The notes beneath the pieces were generated by a model that saw only the letters and a program-made list of their open reading frames with translations, made no database searches and had not been told where the DNA came from. From assembly GCA_947629455.1 (NCBI GenBank), contig CANRDT010000001.1:62001-126000 (forward strand): 64,000 bases of DNA. Reading direction: 5' to 3'. Every line of letters begins with the position of its first letter. Within the stretch, counting starts at the first letter, position 1. The DNA comes from an uncultured Ruminococcus sp. Lineage in GTDB: Bacteria; Bacillota; Clostridia; Oscillospirales; Ruminococcaceae. Positions 44,140-52,752 of this stretch are shown one piece after another. The translations under genes and the position numbers were made by a program.

Positions 44140-44656
44140 TTTGTTCCTCTTTATCCGTCTGCGTATCTTGTGCTGCGGTATCCGCTTTCTTTTTTGAAAC
44201 GCTGTCCGAGAATATCACCCAGATACAGAAGATCACAGCGCCGATAACGACGCATATATCCGCCAGATTGAATACAGGAAAATCTATCGGCTCGAAGAGG
44301 ATATAATCCACGACCTTTCCGCTGCGTACACGGTCAATAAGATTGCCAAGCCCTCCCGAAACAATGAGTGAAAGAGAGATAAGCTGCAATTTGCTGTCCT
44401 TGCGCTTTAAGAAAATATATATCAGTGCGCCGATTATGACCACCGTAGGCAGACCGATGAGAAACCACGTCTTTCCCGACATCATACTCCACGCTGCGCC
44501 GTCGTTGGTGATATAAGTAAGACTGAAAATATCCCTGCCGCCAATGCGGATAACTTTAACTATTTCTGCAAACGGTATCTTTTTCACCACCAGAAATTTC
44601 AAAAGCTGATCCGCCGCAGTCAGCAGAACAATAATAATCAATGAAACAACAAACAT
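44126..44656 (-). CDS. lspA: Lipoprotein signal peptidase (signal peptidase II)
   Basis: A 176-residue polytopic protease with four membrane helices. It cuts lipoprotein signal peptides before the lipid-modified Cys. The two catalytic Asp residues are in GGLGNLIDRVRSGKVVDYI and FNLADICVVIG, and NDGAAWSM is also conserved. A charged Gln/Asp-rich C-tail extends beyond the family core. It would process lipoproteins such as the GHL10 protein in this window. Confidence 0.95.
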   Translation of the reverse strand: MFVVSLIIIVLLTAADQLLKFLVVKKIPFAEIVKVIRIGGRDIFSLTYITNDGAAWSMMSGKTWFLIGLPTVVIIGALIYIFLKRKDSKLQLISLSLIVSGGLGNLIDRVRSGKVVDYILFEPIDFPVFNLADICVVIGAVIFCIWVIFSDSVSKKKADTAAQDTQTDKEEQNGEG

Positions 44657-44683
44657 ACTGCTCCTTGGTCAGAACGCCGACTA

Positions 44684-44724
44684 ATGCCGATGATCGGCAG
44701 GAAGCTCTCCTCAGAGAGCCTCCG
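44684..44724 (-). repeat. Two stem-loops between ileS and lspA
   Basis: Minus strand: GGAGGCTCTC-TGAG-GAGAGCTTCC, then TGCCGA-TCA-TCGGCA. No T runs follow. They fill the 79-nt gap and may protect or process the ileS-lspA transcript. Confidence 0.5.
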
Positions 44725-44735
44725 TCAGCCATATA

Positions 44736-47528
44736 TCATTCAATAGTATTACAGCACCTGCTGCAAAGGGTTGGATGCTGCTCATTTTTGCCGACAGAAT
44801 CGGAATATGTCCAGCATCTCTCGCATTTTTCACCGACCGCTTTGGTCACGGTGAAAGAAACGCCCTCCAGATCGCCCTTAAATTCGCCGTTTTCACTGCC
44901 TTTGAGTACTTCTACTCTCGAAACGATAAGCAGTGAGGGCAGCTGCTGCGCGATCGCCGCGATCTCGTCGAACTTGTCGTCCGCATAGATATGCATATCC
45001 GATTCGAGCGACGCGCCTATGACCTTTTCAGTCCTCTTCAATTCAAGAGCCTTCTTTGCGTCCTCTCGGATAGCCGATATAAGCTCCCACTTCTTCGTAA
45101 ACGTTTCATCGGCGGTAAGACCGCTCTTCTGCGGCATATCGCTAAGGAAAATGCTCTCCGCGTTGTCGGAATCCGCATGAGGGAGATAACTCCAGATCTC
45201 GTCGGCAGTAAATGAAAGAATCGGCGCGACAAGTCTTGCAATAGCGGACAGCACTCTGTAGATAACAGTCTGAGCGGCGCGGCGTTCAACGGAATCCGCT
45301 TTCTCGCAGTAAAGTCTGTCTTTGAGAATATCCAGATAGAAATTAGACATATCTATAACGCAGAAATTGTGTATCGCATGGAACACGATGTGGTAATCAA
45401 ACGCCTCATAAGCCGCATTTACACGGTCTATAAGATCGTCGAGCCTGAGCAGCGCCCACTTATCAATTTCAAGCAGCTGATCGTCTGATACTGCGTCCTT
45501 GTTTATATCAAAGCCGCCCTTGTTGGTAAGATTTCCCAAAATAAATCTTGCCGTATTGCGTATTTTCTTATATGCGTCAGAAAGCTGTGCAAGTATCTCT
45601 TTGGAGATCCTTATATCGGAATGATAATCGGAGGAGGCTACCCACAGTCTGAGTATATCCGCGCCGTATTTGTCATTTATCTCCTTAGGCTCGATACCGT
45701 TTCCGAGCGACTTGTGCATAACACGTCCCTGACCGTCTACCGTCCAGCCGTGAGTGCAGACATTTCTGTAAGGCGCGTGACCTGTGCAGACTACCGAGGT
45801 GAGCAGCGAGGACTGGAACCAACCTCTGTACTGATCCGCTCCTTCCAGATACAGATCGGCAGGCGAGGACAGACCTTCCCTTTCGTCCAGAACGGCAGTA
45901 TGAGTAACGCCGCTGTCGAACCAGACGTCCATAATATCAGTCTCTTTGGTAAATTCTCCGCAGCCGCATTCGCATTTAACGCTTTCGGGGATAAAGTCTG
46001 ACAGCTCGTGAGTATACCACGCGTCAGAGCCCTCTTTTCTGAAAAGTTCCGATATAGCGTCGATAGTTTCTTCTGTAACGACAGGCTTTCCGCAGTCCTT
46101 GCAGTAGATTATCGGAATAGGCACGCCCCACGTTCTCTGACGGGAGATACACCAGTCGGAACGGTCGCGCACCATACCTTTGATACGTTCTTCTCCCCAA
46201 GCAGGTATCCACTTGACTTCTTCGATAGCTTTTATAGCGTCCTCTTTAAAATCGTTTATTGAGCAGAACCACTGTTCCGTTGCTCTAAACAATATAGGCG
46301 ACTTACATCTCCAGCAGTGAGGATACTGGTGGACTATCTTTTCCGTAGCGAACATAGCGCCCGTATCCACAAGATACTGCGCGATCACCTTGTTAGCCTC
46401 ATCTGTGGAAAGACCTGCAAATCTTCCCGATTCCTCGGTAAGCACGCCCTTGCCGTCAACGCCGACAACTATGCCGATGTCGTCATAATTCTTGCACACC
46501 TCAAAGTCGTCAACGCCGTATCCCGGAGCAGTGTGAACGCAGCCGGTACCGCTCTCGAGAGTAACGTGAGAACCTATGATAATTGGCGAAGTGCGCTCCA
46601 TAAACGGGTGCCATGTAACGCAGCCTTCCAACTCGGCTCCTGTGAATTTACCGACGGTCTCATATTCGGTTATACCCGCTTTGCTCATAGTTTCAGGCAC
46701 AAGATATTCAGCCATTACATAATTTTCGCCGTTTGCTTTGACAATGGTATAATCATAATCGGGACCAAGGCAGATAGCCAGATTGCCCGGAAGAGTCCAA
46801 GTCGTGGTCGTCCAGATAACGAAATAGGTCTTTTCAAGGTCTATACCGAGAGCCGTGAACAGACCTTTATCGTCCGTCACCTTGAATTTTACATAGATAG
46901 AATAGCAGGGATCGTCCGAATACTCTATCTCGGCTTCCGCAAGCGCGGTCTGACATTCGGGACACCAATAAACAGGTTTAAGACCCTTGTAGATATAACC
47001 CTTCTTCGCCATTTCGCCGAATACCTTTACCTGTCTTGCCTCAAATTCCGGCTTGAGGGTAAGATAAGGATCGTCAAAATCGCCAAGAACGCCAAGACGC
47101 TTGAACTGCTCCTTCTGATTCTCGACATAGGTAAGAGCAAATTCGCGGCAGTGCTTTCTCAGCTCTATCGGAGTTATTGCGCCTTTATCAACGCCGATCG
47201 ACTTCAAAGCCCTTAGTTCGATCGGCAGACCGTGAGTATCCCAGCCGGGAACATAGGGCGAATAACAGCCGCTCATATTCTTATACTTGACGATAATATC
47301 TTTCAGTACTTTATTAAGCGCAGTGCCGAGATGTATATCGCCGTTTGCATACGGAGGTCCGTCATGGAGAATGTATGACGGCTTGCCGGCGTTCTTTTCG
47401 ATCATCTTGTAATAAAGGCGGCTATCGTCCCATTTTTTCAGCATATCGGGTTCTTTCTTAGGCAGATTGCCCCTCATGGGGAAATCTGTTTCAGGCAGAT
47501 TCAGTGTCTTGTTATAATCTTGTGCCAT
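44736..47528 (-). CDS. ileS: Isoleucyl-tRNA synthetase
   Basis: A 930-residue class I synthetase. The HIGH motif appears as GPPYANGDIHLGTALNK and the KMSKS loop as GRVMHKSLGNG. An editing domain lies between, and a C-terminal zinc site (CERCWTYSDSVG...LCSRC) follows. It starts 17 nt after divIVA, leaving no room for a private T-box leader. The order divIVA-ileS-lspA-rluD is common in Firmicutes. Confidence 0.97.
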   Translation of the reverse strand: MAQDYNKTLNLPETDFPMRGNLPKKEPDMLKKWDDSRLYYKMIEKNAGKPSYILHDGPPYANGDIHLGTALNKVLKDIIVKYKNMSGCYSPYVPGWDTHGLPIELRALKSIGVDKGAITPIELRKHCREFALTYVENQKEQFKRLGVLGDFDDPYLTLKPEFEARQVKVFGEMAKKGYIYKGLKPVYWCPECQTALAEAEIEYSDDPCYSIYVKFKVTDDKGLFTALGIDLEKTYFVIWTTTTWTLPGNLAICLGPDYDYTIVKANGENYVMAEYLVPETMSKAGITEYETVGKFTGAELEGCVTWHPFMERTSPIIIGSHVTLESGTGCVHTAPGYGVDDFEVCKNYDDIGIVVGVDGKGVLTEESGRFAGLSTDEANKVIAQYLVDTGAMFATEKIVHQYPHCWRCKSPILFRATEQWFCSINDFKEDAIKAIEEVKWIPAWGEERIKGMVRDRSDWCISRQRTWGVPIPIIYCKDCGKPVVTEETIDAISELFRKEGSDAWYTHELSDFIPESVKCECGCGEFTKETDIMDVWFDSGVTHTAVLDEREGLSSPADLYLEGADQYRGWFQSSLLTSVVCTGHAPYRNVCTHGWTVDGQGRVMHKSLGNGIEPKEINDKYGADILRLWVASSDYHSDIRISKEILAQLSDAYKKIRNTARFILGNLTNKGGFDINKDAVSDDQLLEIDKWALLRLDDLIDRVNAAYEAFDYHIVFHAIHNFCVIDMSNFYLDILKDRLYCEKADSVERRAAQTVIYRVLSAIARLVAPILSFTADEIWSYLPHADSDNAESIFLSDMPQKSGLTADETFTKKWELISAIREDAKKALELKRTEKVIGASLESDMHIYADDKFDEIAAIAQQLPSLLIVSRVEVLKGSENGEFKGDLEGVSFTVTKAVGEKCERCWTYSDSVGKNEQHPTLCSRCCNTIE

Positions 47529-47545
47529 TGGTATTCTCCTAACAA

Positions 47546-48286
47546 TTAATTATTTTTGCCAAATTTAAGGTCGTTGAGATTTTCTTTCGGAATAACGGGT
47601 TCAAAAGAGCCTGTGTTAAGCACTTTCTGGATATGTTCCTCCCTCGTTTCGGCAGCGGTCTGTTCTTCGGCAGTATCTTCCGCGGCAGATTCTTCAGACT
47701 GATCTTCCAAAACAGGAGCAGCCTCCTCTTCTTCTTCGATCTCAAATTCGGGAATATCCATTATAAGATGCAGCTGCTTGTTGTAAAGCTCCACAAGCTT
47801 TGCCTTGAACACGGTGACTTCCTTTTTAAGTTCCTCATATTTTGCGGATTCCTCGTCATAGGAATTTCTTATCGCGCTGATCTTCTGCTCGGTGACTTCC
47901 GTATTTTCCTTGATCAGCTGAGCGCATTTCTCTTTATGTTCGCGGATAATTCTCTCACATTCGGCAGCGCTCTGTTCCGAAAGCCGTACCTGCTCGGATT
48001 TTGCGGATTCGATCATATCTCTTGCCTGAGCCTTTGCCTCATTGACGGTCTTTGCCGCCTCTTTCTGAGCCATTATCATAGCGTTCTTGATCGCGTCCTC
48101 GTCGTCGCGGTACTCGTTTATTTTCTCGACCAGCTTGACGATCTTTTCTTCGCTTTCTTCATTAGCGGCAGTAAGCTCCTCAACAGCCTTAGCCACATCG
48201 TCAAGAAAAGCTCTTACCTCATCTGGATCGTAGCCGTTTCTCGCTGTGCCGAAAGTCTTACCCTTTATATTTGCCGATGTTATCAT
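47546..48286 (-). CDS. divIVA: DivIVA domain protein
   Basis: A 246-residue protein with the DivIVA N-terminus (TSANIKGKTFGTARNGYDPDEVRAFLDDVAKAVEEL), which binds curved membrane. A long coiled coil spans about residues 38-155 and an acidic, Ala/Glu-rich tail follows. It helps place division or polar factors and is encoded with sepF and ylmH. Confidence 0.93.
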   Translation of the reverse strand: MITSANIKGKTFGTARNGYDPDEVRAFLDDVAKAVEELTAANEESEEKIVKLVEKINEYRDDEDAIKNAMIMAQKEAAKTVNEAKAQARDMIESAKSEQVRLSEQSAAECERIIREHKEKCAQLIKENTEVTEQKISAIRNSYDEESAKYEELKKEVTVFKAKLVELYNKQLHLIMDIPEFEIEEEEEAAPVLEDQSEESAAEDTAEEQTAAETREEHIQKVLNTGSFEPVIPKENLNDLKFGKNN

Positions 48287-48297
48287 AGCAATGCCTC

Positions 48298-49077
48298 CTA
48301 AATATATTTTTTGACAGTTATATGTATCCGCTCTTTCCTGCTCGTGCCGCCTGTTTCGGCGAGCAGAAATTTACCGTATCCGCGGGCGGAAAAAACGTCC
48401 CCCACAGAAAGCGTGCGGTCTGCGGAATATAGCGTGATATGATTTACCTCCACGCCCTTGCTTTTAATAAGCGCGGAAGTCTTTTCACGGGAGAGTCCCA
48501 GCGCCATAGACATAACGCAGTCGATACGCAGCGATGCGACCGTGCCTTTGATTTCCCTGAATTTTGTTCGGGAATTTGCAATGACCTCATCGTCCGCGCC
48601 CGAAAACGCCTTGACGCCGACTCTGCCGATCTTTTCAACAGAGCTTATCTCCGTAATTATTGTATTGTAAGCAAATACCAACGCCTTTCCCGAGGATACA
48701 AGAATATCCCCTACTGTTTCTCTTGCGACACGCCGCGACATAATGCAGCCGAGAATATCCCTGTGACTGAGAGTATCCGCTTTGCGAAAAGTAAAAGTCA
48801 CCGCGCCTGTCGGATAGCTGCGGTCATCGCTAAAGGGCGGAAATATCCCCAGAACGGTGCGCTCCGCTCCATCATATCCGCCGAAAAAACCATAGTCCTC
48901 ACAGCCGTATGCCGCCAAGACCTTTTCGCATATCGTCCGCTGACGTTCATCGAGAAAAAACGAAAACTTAGCACAGTACTGCGAGCGGACCGAATCAATG
49001 CGGTCGATCGTCCGTTTAACGAGCAATCTGTCGTCATCGCTCAGTTCTCCGAGAAAGGAAAGGTCGCTCCTGCTCAT
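48298..49077 (-). CDS. YlmH family S4-domain RNA-binding protein
   Basis: A 259-residue protein with a YlmH N-terminal domain (KRTIDRIDSVRSQYCAKFSFFLDERQ) and a C-terminal S4 domain (RIDCVMSMALGLSREKTSALIKSKGVEVN). YlmH relatives bind ribosomes stalled or split with nascent chains in Bacillus. The ATG overlaps the sepF stop (TGATG). Confidence 0.9.
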   Translation of the reverse strand: MSRSDLSFLGELSDDDRLLVKRTIDRIDSVRSQYCAKFSFFLDERQRTICEKVLAAYGCEDYGFFGGYDGAERTVLGIFPPFSDDRSYPTGAVTFTFRKADTLSHRDILGCIMSRRVARETVGDILVSSGKALVFAYNTIITEISSVEKIGRVGVKAFSGADDEVIANSRTKFREIKGTVASLRIDCVMSMALGLSREKTSALIKSKGVEVNHITLYSADRTLSVGDVFSARGYGKFLLAETGGTSRKERIHITVKKYI

Positions 49078-49535
49078 CAGAAGCTGTAGCCGTTATTTTC
49101 AAGCTCGCTCATAAGATCGACGCCTGAGAAACCTACATTCTTTGGCATAATGGCAAAAGTTTTCTGAGCCATCATCTTAATGTCAGCCTGATTTGCATAC
49201 GCAACGCCCGAAAGAAAATCAAGTATCCTCTTTGCGTCGTCGCTCTTGACCGTTTCAAGGTTGAGCAGAACGGTCTTTTGTTCATTTATGTCATTACCGA
49301 TCGACTTGACCTCGGAAAAATCACTTGGTCTTGCAAGTACGATCTGCAAAGTCGTAGTCGCTTCGATCTTTACTTCGCGGTTGGGTGCAGCCGATACAGC
49401 TGCGGACTGCTTTGGCGTCGGTGCGGCAGTTTCTCTCTTATCGTCATACCCTGCGCCGTATTCCTCGTCCTGTTCGATCTCATCCTCGCCGAGAAAAATA
49501 CTTTTGATACCCTGTAAAACGCTCATTAGATTCAA
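49077..49535 (-). CDS. sepF: Cell division protein SepF
   Basis: A 152-residue protein with an N-terminal membrane-binding amphipathic segment (MNLMSVLQGIKSIFL), an acidic linker and the SepF core (VLLNLETVKSDDAKRILDFLSGVAYA). It anchors FtsZ and bundles its filaments. It overlaps yggS by 4 nt and ylmH by 1 nt. Confidence 0.95.
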   Translation of the reverse strand: MNLMSVLQGIKSIFLGEDEIEQDEEYGAGYDDKRETAAPTPKQSAAVSAAPNREVKIEATTTLQIVLARPSDFSEVKSIGNDINEQKTVLLNLETVKSDDAKRILDFLSGVAYANQADIKMMAQKTFAIMPKNVGFSGVDLMSELENNGYSF

Positions 49536-50251
49536 ACCTCCAAATATTTTCTTGCTCCGAAGAGCTTTGTTCCTATTCTGACAAGACCGGAACCATGCTT
49601 TACAGCCAGTTCATAATCTCCCGACATACCCATGGAAAGCAGTTCCATCTGTATGCCGCCGATATTTTTTTCTTTTACTTCAAGAAAGATCTCGTGCATA
49701 CGCGCAAAAACGTCCTCGCCCGAACCGATCGGCGGTATCGCCATAAGTCCCCTGACTGAAACGTTTTCAAGCATAGAAATATCTTCAAGCAGCGGCAGGA
49801 GTTCCTGCGGACTTACACCGCTTTTTGATTCCTCCGCGCCGATATTTACCTCAACGAGAATATCCATACGCTTATTATGAGCAACGGCAAGCCTGTTGAT
49901 CTCGCCTGCAAGCTTTGCGCTGTCCACCGACTGTATCATATCAACGCTGTCTATGATATACTTCACCTTGTTGGTCTGGAGATGTCCTATCATATGGACG
50001 GCGGCGGAAGGGTCATACTGCTCCTTCTTTGAAAGATACTCCTGCACGCGGTTTTCACCAAGAAGATCTATTCCCTGCGCTATGGCAAAGTTGACCTTCT
50101 CGGGAGGTACGGTCTTTGTGACCGCCATGATCTGTACTTTGTCCTCAGCCGAACGGTATTTTGCACGGGCGTTCTCTACGTTATAGAGAATTTCCTTATA
50201 ATTTTCGGCTATATATTGAAATTCAGGACGATCCGTTACTGTCTGACACAT
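49532..50251 (-). CDS. YggS family PLP-binding protein
   Basis: A 239-residue PLP homeostasis protein (PLPBP). The PLP-Lys region is VQIMAVTKTVPPEKV, then LGENRVQEYLSKKE, and MSGDYELAVKHGSGLVRIGTKLFGAR closes the barrel. It sits upstream of sepF, as in most Firmicutes. The annotated start overlaps the upstream gene by 29 nt and has only a distant ribosome site, so the true start could be slightly downstream. Confidence 0.92.
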   Translation of the reverse strand: MCQTVTDRPEFQYIAENYKEILYNVENARAKYRSAEDKVQIMAVTKTVPPEKVNFAIAQGIDLLGENRVQEYLSKKEQYDPSAAVHMIGHLQTNKVKYIIDSVDMIQSVDSAKLAGEINRLAVAHNKRMDILVEVNIGAEESKSGVSPQELLPLLEDISMLENVSVRGLMAIPPIGSGEDVFARMHEIFLEVKEKNIGGIQMELLSMGMSGDYELAVKHGSGLVRIGTKLFGARKYLEV

Positions 50252-51440
50252 CTTTATTTAAAACCACCTCCAGCAGTATCTGGTCGTAGAGCAGAAGATA
50301 ATCTTCGTCCGACGTGTTTTTTGAGATCACAAAATCGTCGCCCTCATAGATAACATCTATCTTCTTGAATGTTATCTCATTTCCGAGAATGACGTAAACG
50401 CCTTTCTGCTCGCCCTGAAAGCGTATCGCCTTACGGGGGACCTTTATGCCTTTATACTCTTCAAATATCAGCTCCGCAGACTGTACCCGTGAGCTTACCA
50501 TAACGTCGTCAAGACGGTCGCATTTAAATACGACTATGCATTTACCCGATTCTGACGCAGGTCTTACCGACTCGACAAGAACGTCGTACACCTGATTGGA
50601 GGAGCTGAACATCAGACTGAGGGAATTGCCCTCCGCTATCCGTTTGTCCTCGTCAAGTACTCCCACGATACTGCACGAATAATCGTCAAACATTTTTCCG
50701 ATAGCGCCGCTCGGTATGCTGCGCTGCGATTCTCCCGAAACTATGCTCTCGATCTCGCTCTGAGTAATATCCGCCAGCGAATCGGTGCTGAGAACGTCCT
50801 CATAGCCGTCGCAGTAGGAAACAAAATACCCCGTATCGGTCGAACTGATCGTGTCGATATGTTCAGCCCTTGTACTGAGAGCGTCCACCTCGCTTTGCAG
50901 CTGCGCTATCCTGTCGCTGTAGCCGTCCGACATATTGGTAATGATATTATAGATATTCATCACCAGCGACATATCGTCCTTGACTTCCTCAAGAGCGCCG
51001 TAATCGCCGCTAAGCGACGCGGTGAGCAGACTGTGATATTCGCTGTCGATCTTTTTCTGGAGTATATCCGGCTGCACATAATCCGTAGTGCCGGGATTCT
51101 GCGCCCTTTCAAGATCGGCTATCTCGTCTGAAAGCTTTTGCGCCTTTTTCTTTGCCGCGATAGCGTCCACCGAGGAATAGACTTCCGCGATCGGACTGTC
51201 TACGGAGATCTTGCTGCCGTCAGGATAAAGATAATCGAGCGCGCCGTTTCCCGAATAGGTGATAACGCGTTCATCGCGGACGATAACGCCTTTAAACGGG
51301 ATATTTTCATTTATATCGCAAAGCACTGCCTCTTCGGTATCATGCTTGTCGTGAAGTCTGTAATATACCTGACTACCTATAGTCGTAAGGATAAGGATCG
51401 ATACAACACCTACTAAGATCTTTGTAGTAAGCGAATTCAT
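50223..51440 (-). CDS. HlyD-like efflux adaptor family protein
   Basis: A 405-residue protein with one N-terminal membrane helix (KILVGVVSILILTTIGSQVYY), a barrel-sandwich part (FKGVIVRDERVITYSGNGALDYLYPDG), a long coiled coil (about residues 85-190) and a C-terminal beta-barrel region. It resembles HlyD/RND adaptor proteins found upstream of yggS-sepF in Clostridia. No transporter is beside it, so its role may be in the division zone rather than in export. Confidence 0.82.
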   Translation of the reverse strand: MNSLTTKILVGVVSILILTTIGSQVYYRLHDKHDTEEAVLCDINENIPFKGVIVRDERVITYSGNGALDYLYPDGSKISVDSPIAEVYSSVDAIAAKKKAQKLSDEIADLERAQNPGTTDYVQPDILQKKIDSEYHSLLTASLSGDYGALEEVKDDMSLVMNIYNIITNMSDGYSDRIAQLQSEVDALSTRAEHIDTISSTDTGYFVSYCDGYEDVLSTDSLADITQSEIESIVSGESQRSIPSGAIGKMFDDYSCSIVGVLDEDKRIAEGNSLSLMFSSSNQVYDVLVESVRPASESGKCIVVFKCDRLDDVMVSSRVQSAELIFEEYKGIKVPRKAIRFQGEQKGVYVILGNEITFKKIDVIYEGDDFVISKNTSDEDYLLLYDQILLEVVLNKDVSDSNGSS

Positions 51441-51450
51441 TCAGATCACC

Positions 51451-51690
51451 TTACTCGTTCTGGGAAGCCGCGTCCATTATATTAATAGGTCTGACGGGTG
51501 CTATGGTGGAAATGGCGTGCTTGTACACCACGTTCTGTTTGCCCTCGCAGTCAAGGATAACGATATAGCTGTCAAAGCCTTTCACGATACCCTTGAACTG
51601 ATAGCCGTTCATAAGAAAGATAGTTACCGCGACTTTCTCCTTTCTCGCCTGATTAAGGAAAACGTCCTGCAAATTAATGATCTTATTCAT
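51451..51690 (-). CDS. hfq: RNA chaperone Hfq
   Basis: A 79-residue Sm-like protein: [37 protein letters not shown] (Sm1) and [11 protein letters not shown] (Sm2). It has only a short C-terminal tail, as usual in Gram-positives. ATG at 51690 has AAGGAG upstream; the track's GTG at 51699 is inside that ribosome site. It follows miaA, the common hfq neighbour. Confidence 0.96.
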   Translation of the reverse strand: MNKIINLQDVFLNQARKEKVAVTIFLMNGYQFKGIVKGFDSYIVILDCEGKQNVVYKHAISTIAPVRPINIMDAASQNE

Positions 51691-51776
51691 AACCAACACT
51701 CCTTTATATTTTTACACAAGAGATCACATAACGAAAATGTTCCGGATATCCGTTCGGAATACGAATGTATTATCCG

Positions 51777-52739
51777 TCAACTTATATTATAACATAAAAT
51801 TTCAGATTTGGCTATAATATTTTTTACTTTTTCAAGAAAATTTTCATATTCGCCAATTTCATCGGCATAAACCCAGTTAATTCCGTCAACTCGCCTAAAC
51901 CAAGTCAGCTGCCGCTTGGCGTATCGCCTTGTTTCCTGCTTAATTTTTTCAATGCAGGCGTCAAGATCGTGAGTATCTCCCCTGATATACGGCACAAGCT
52001 CCTTATATCCGATCGCCTGATTAGCCGTTGCAGGGGTATGTTGAAAGTAAAAATCCCTCACCTCGTCAAGCAGACCGTTTTCCACCATCTGATCTACCCT
52101 GCGGTTTATGCGGTCGTATAGCACCTGACGATCTTTGAATCCTATTGCGATGATACAGCTTTTATAATTGCTTTCCTGCCCTGCGGCGTTTTGCTTATAC
52201 CGTGAAAAGGGTATGCCCGTCTGCTCCCAGACCTCCAGCGCCCTTATCACTCGCGTAACATTATTTTCGTGTATCGCCGCCGCAGAATCGGGATCGATTT
52301 CTTTAAGTCTTAGCCAGAGAGCGTTTTTGCCCTCGCTCTCGGCGAAACGCGATAGCCTTTCCCTTATCTCGCCGCCGGGGGAGCTTTCGTCAAACCTCAC
52401 ATTATTGATAAGCGAACTGATATACAGTCCCGTTCCTCCGCAAAGTATCGGCATTTTTGATCGGCTGTAAATATCTTCGATACACTTCCCTGCCAGTTTT
52501 ACATATTCAGCCACGGAAAAGGGCTTTTCAGGCGGCGCGAAATCTATGAGATGATGCCTGACGCCCTGCATTTCCTCTTCGGTCGGTTTAGCCGTGGCGA
52601 TATTCAGTCCCTGATAGATCTGCATTGAATCCGCCGATACCACTTCCCCTTTGCAATGCTTTGCAATACTGACGGCAAGCTTGGTTTTGCCTGACGCGGT
52701 AGGTCCTGCGATCACGATCAAAGGTATTTTTGTATCCAT
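51777..52739 (-). CDS. miaA: tRNA dimethylallyltransferase
   Basis: A 320-residue enzyme that adds the dimethylallyl group to A37 of tRNAs reading U-starting codons. P-loop is IAGPTASGKTKLA; SADSMQIYQGLNIATAKP, LCGGTGLYI and RRYAKRQLTWFRR are family motifs. MiaB, which finishes the ms2i6A modification, is encoded in the same gene run. Confidence 0.96.
   Translation of the reverse strand: MDTKIPLIVIAGPTASGKTKLAVSIAKHCKGEVVSADSMQIYQGLNIATAKPTEEEMQGVRHHLIDFAPPEKPFSVAEYVKLAGKCIEDIYSRSKMPILCGGTGLYISSLINNVRFDESSPGGEIRERLSRFAESEGKNALWLRLKEIDPDSAAAIHENNVTRVIRALEVWEQTGIPFSRYKQNAAGQESNYKSCIIAIGFKDRQVLYDRINRRVDQMVENGLLDEVRDFYFQHTPATANQAIGYKELVPYIRGDTHDLDACIEKIKQETRRYAKRQLTWFRRVDGINWVYADEIGEYENFLEKVKNIIAKSEILCYNIS
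51786..51794 (-). promoter_or_regulatory. Possible extended -10 promoter of hfq
   Basis: Minus strand TGT directly before TATAAT, inside the end of miaA. No clear -35. hfq may also be read from the miaB promoter. Confidence 0.4.
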
Positions 52740-52752
52740 ACTCTCTCCGATC

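Noticed and set aside
46317-47216. 299-codon + strand ORF inside ileS
   Set aside because: It lies fully antisense to a certain synthetase gene, has no ribosome site or recognisable domain, and matches the shadow pattern of other frames.
47529-47545. T-box leader for ileS
   Set aside because: Only 17 nt separate divIVA from ileS, far too little for a T-box. Any such element would have to lie upstream of the operon.
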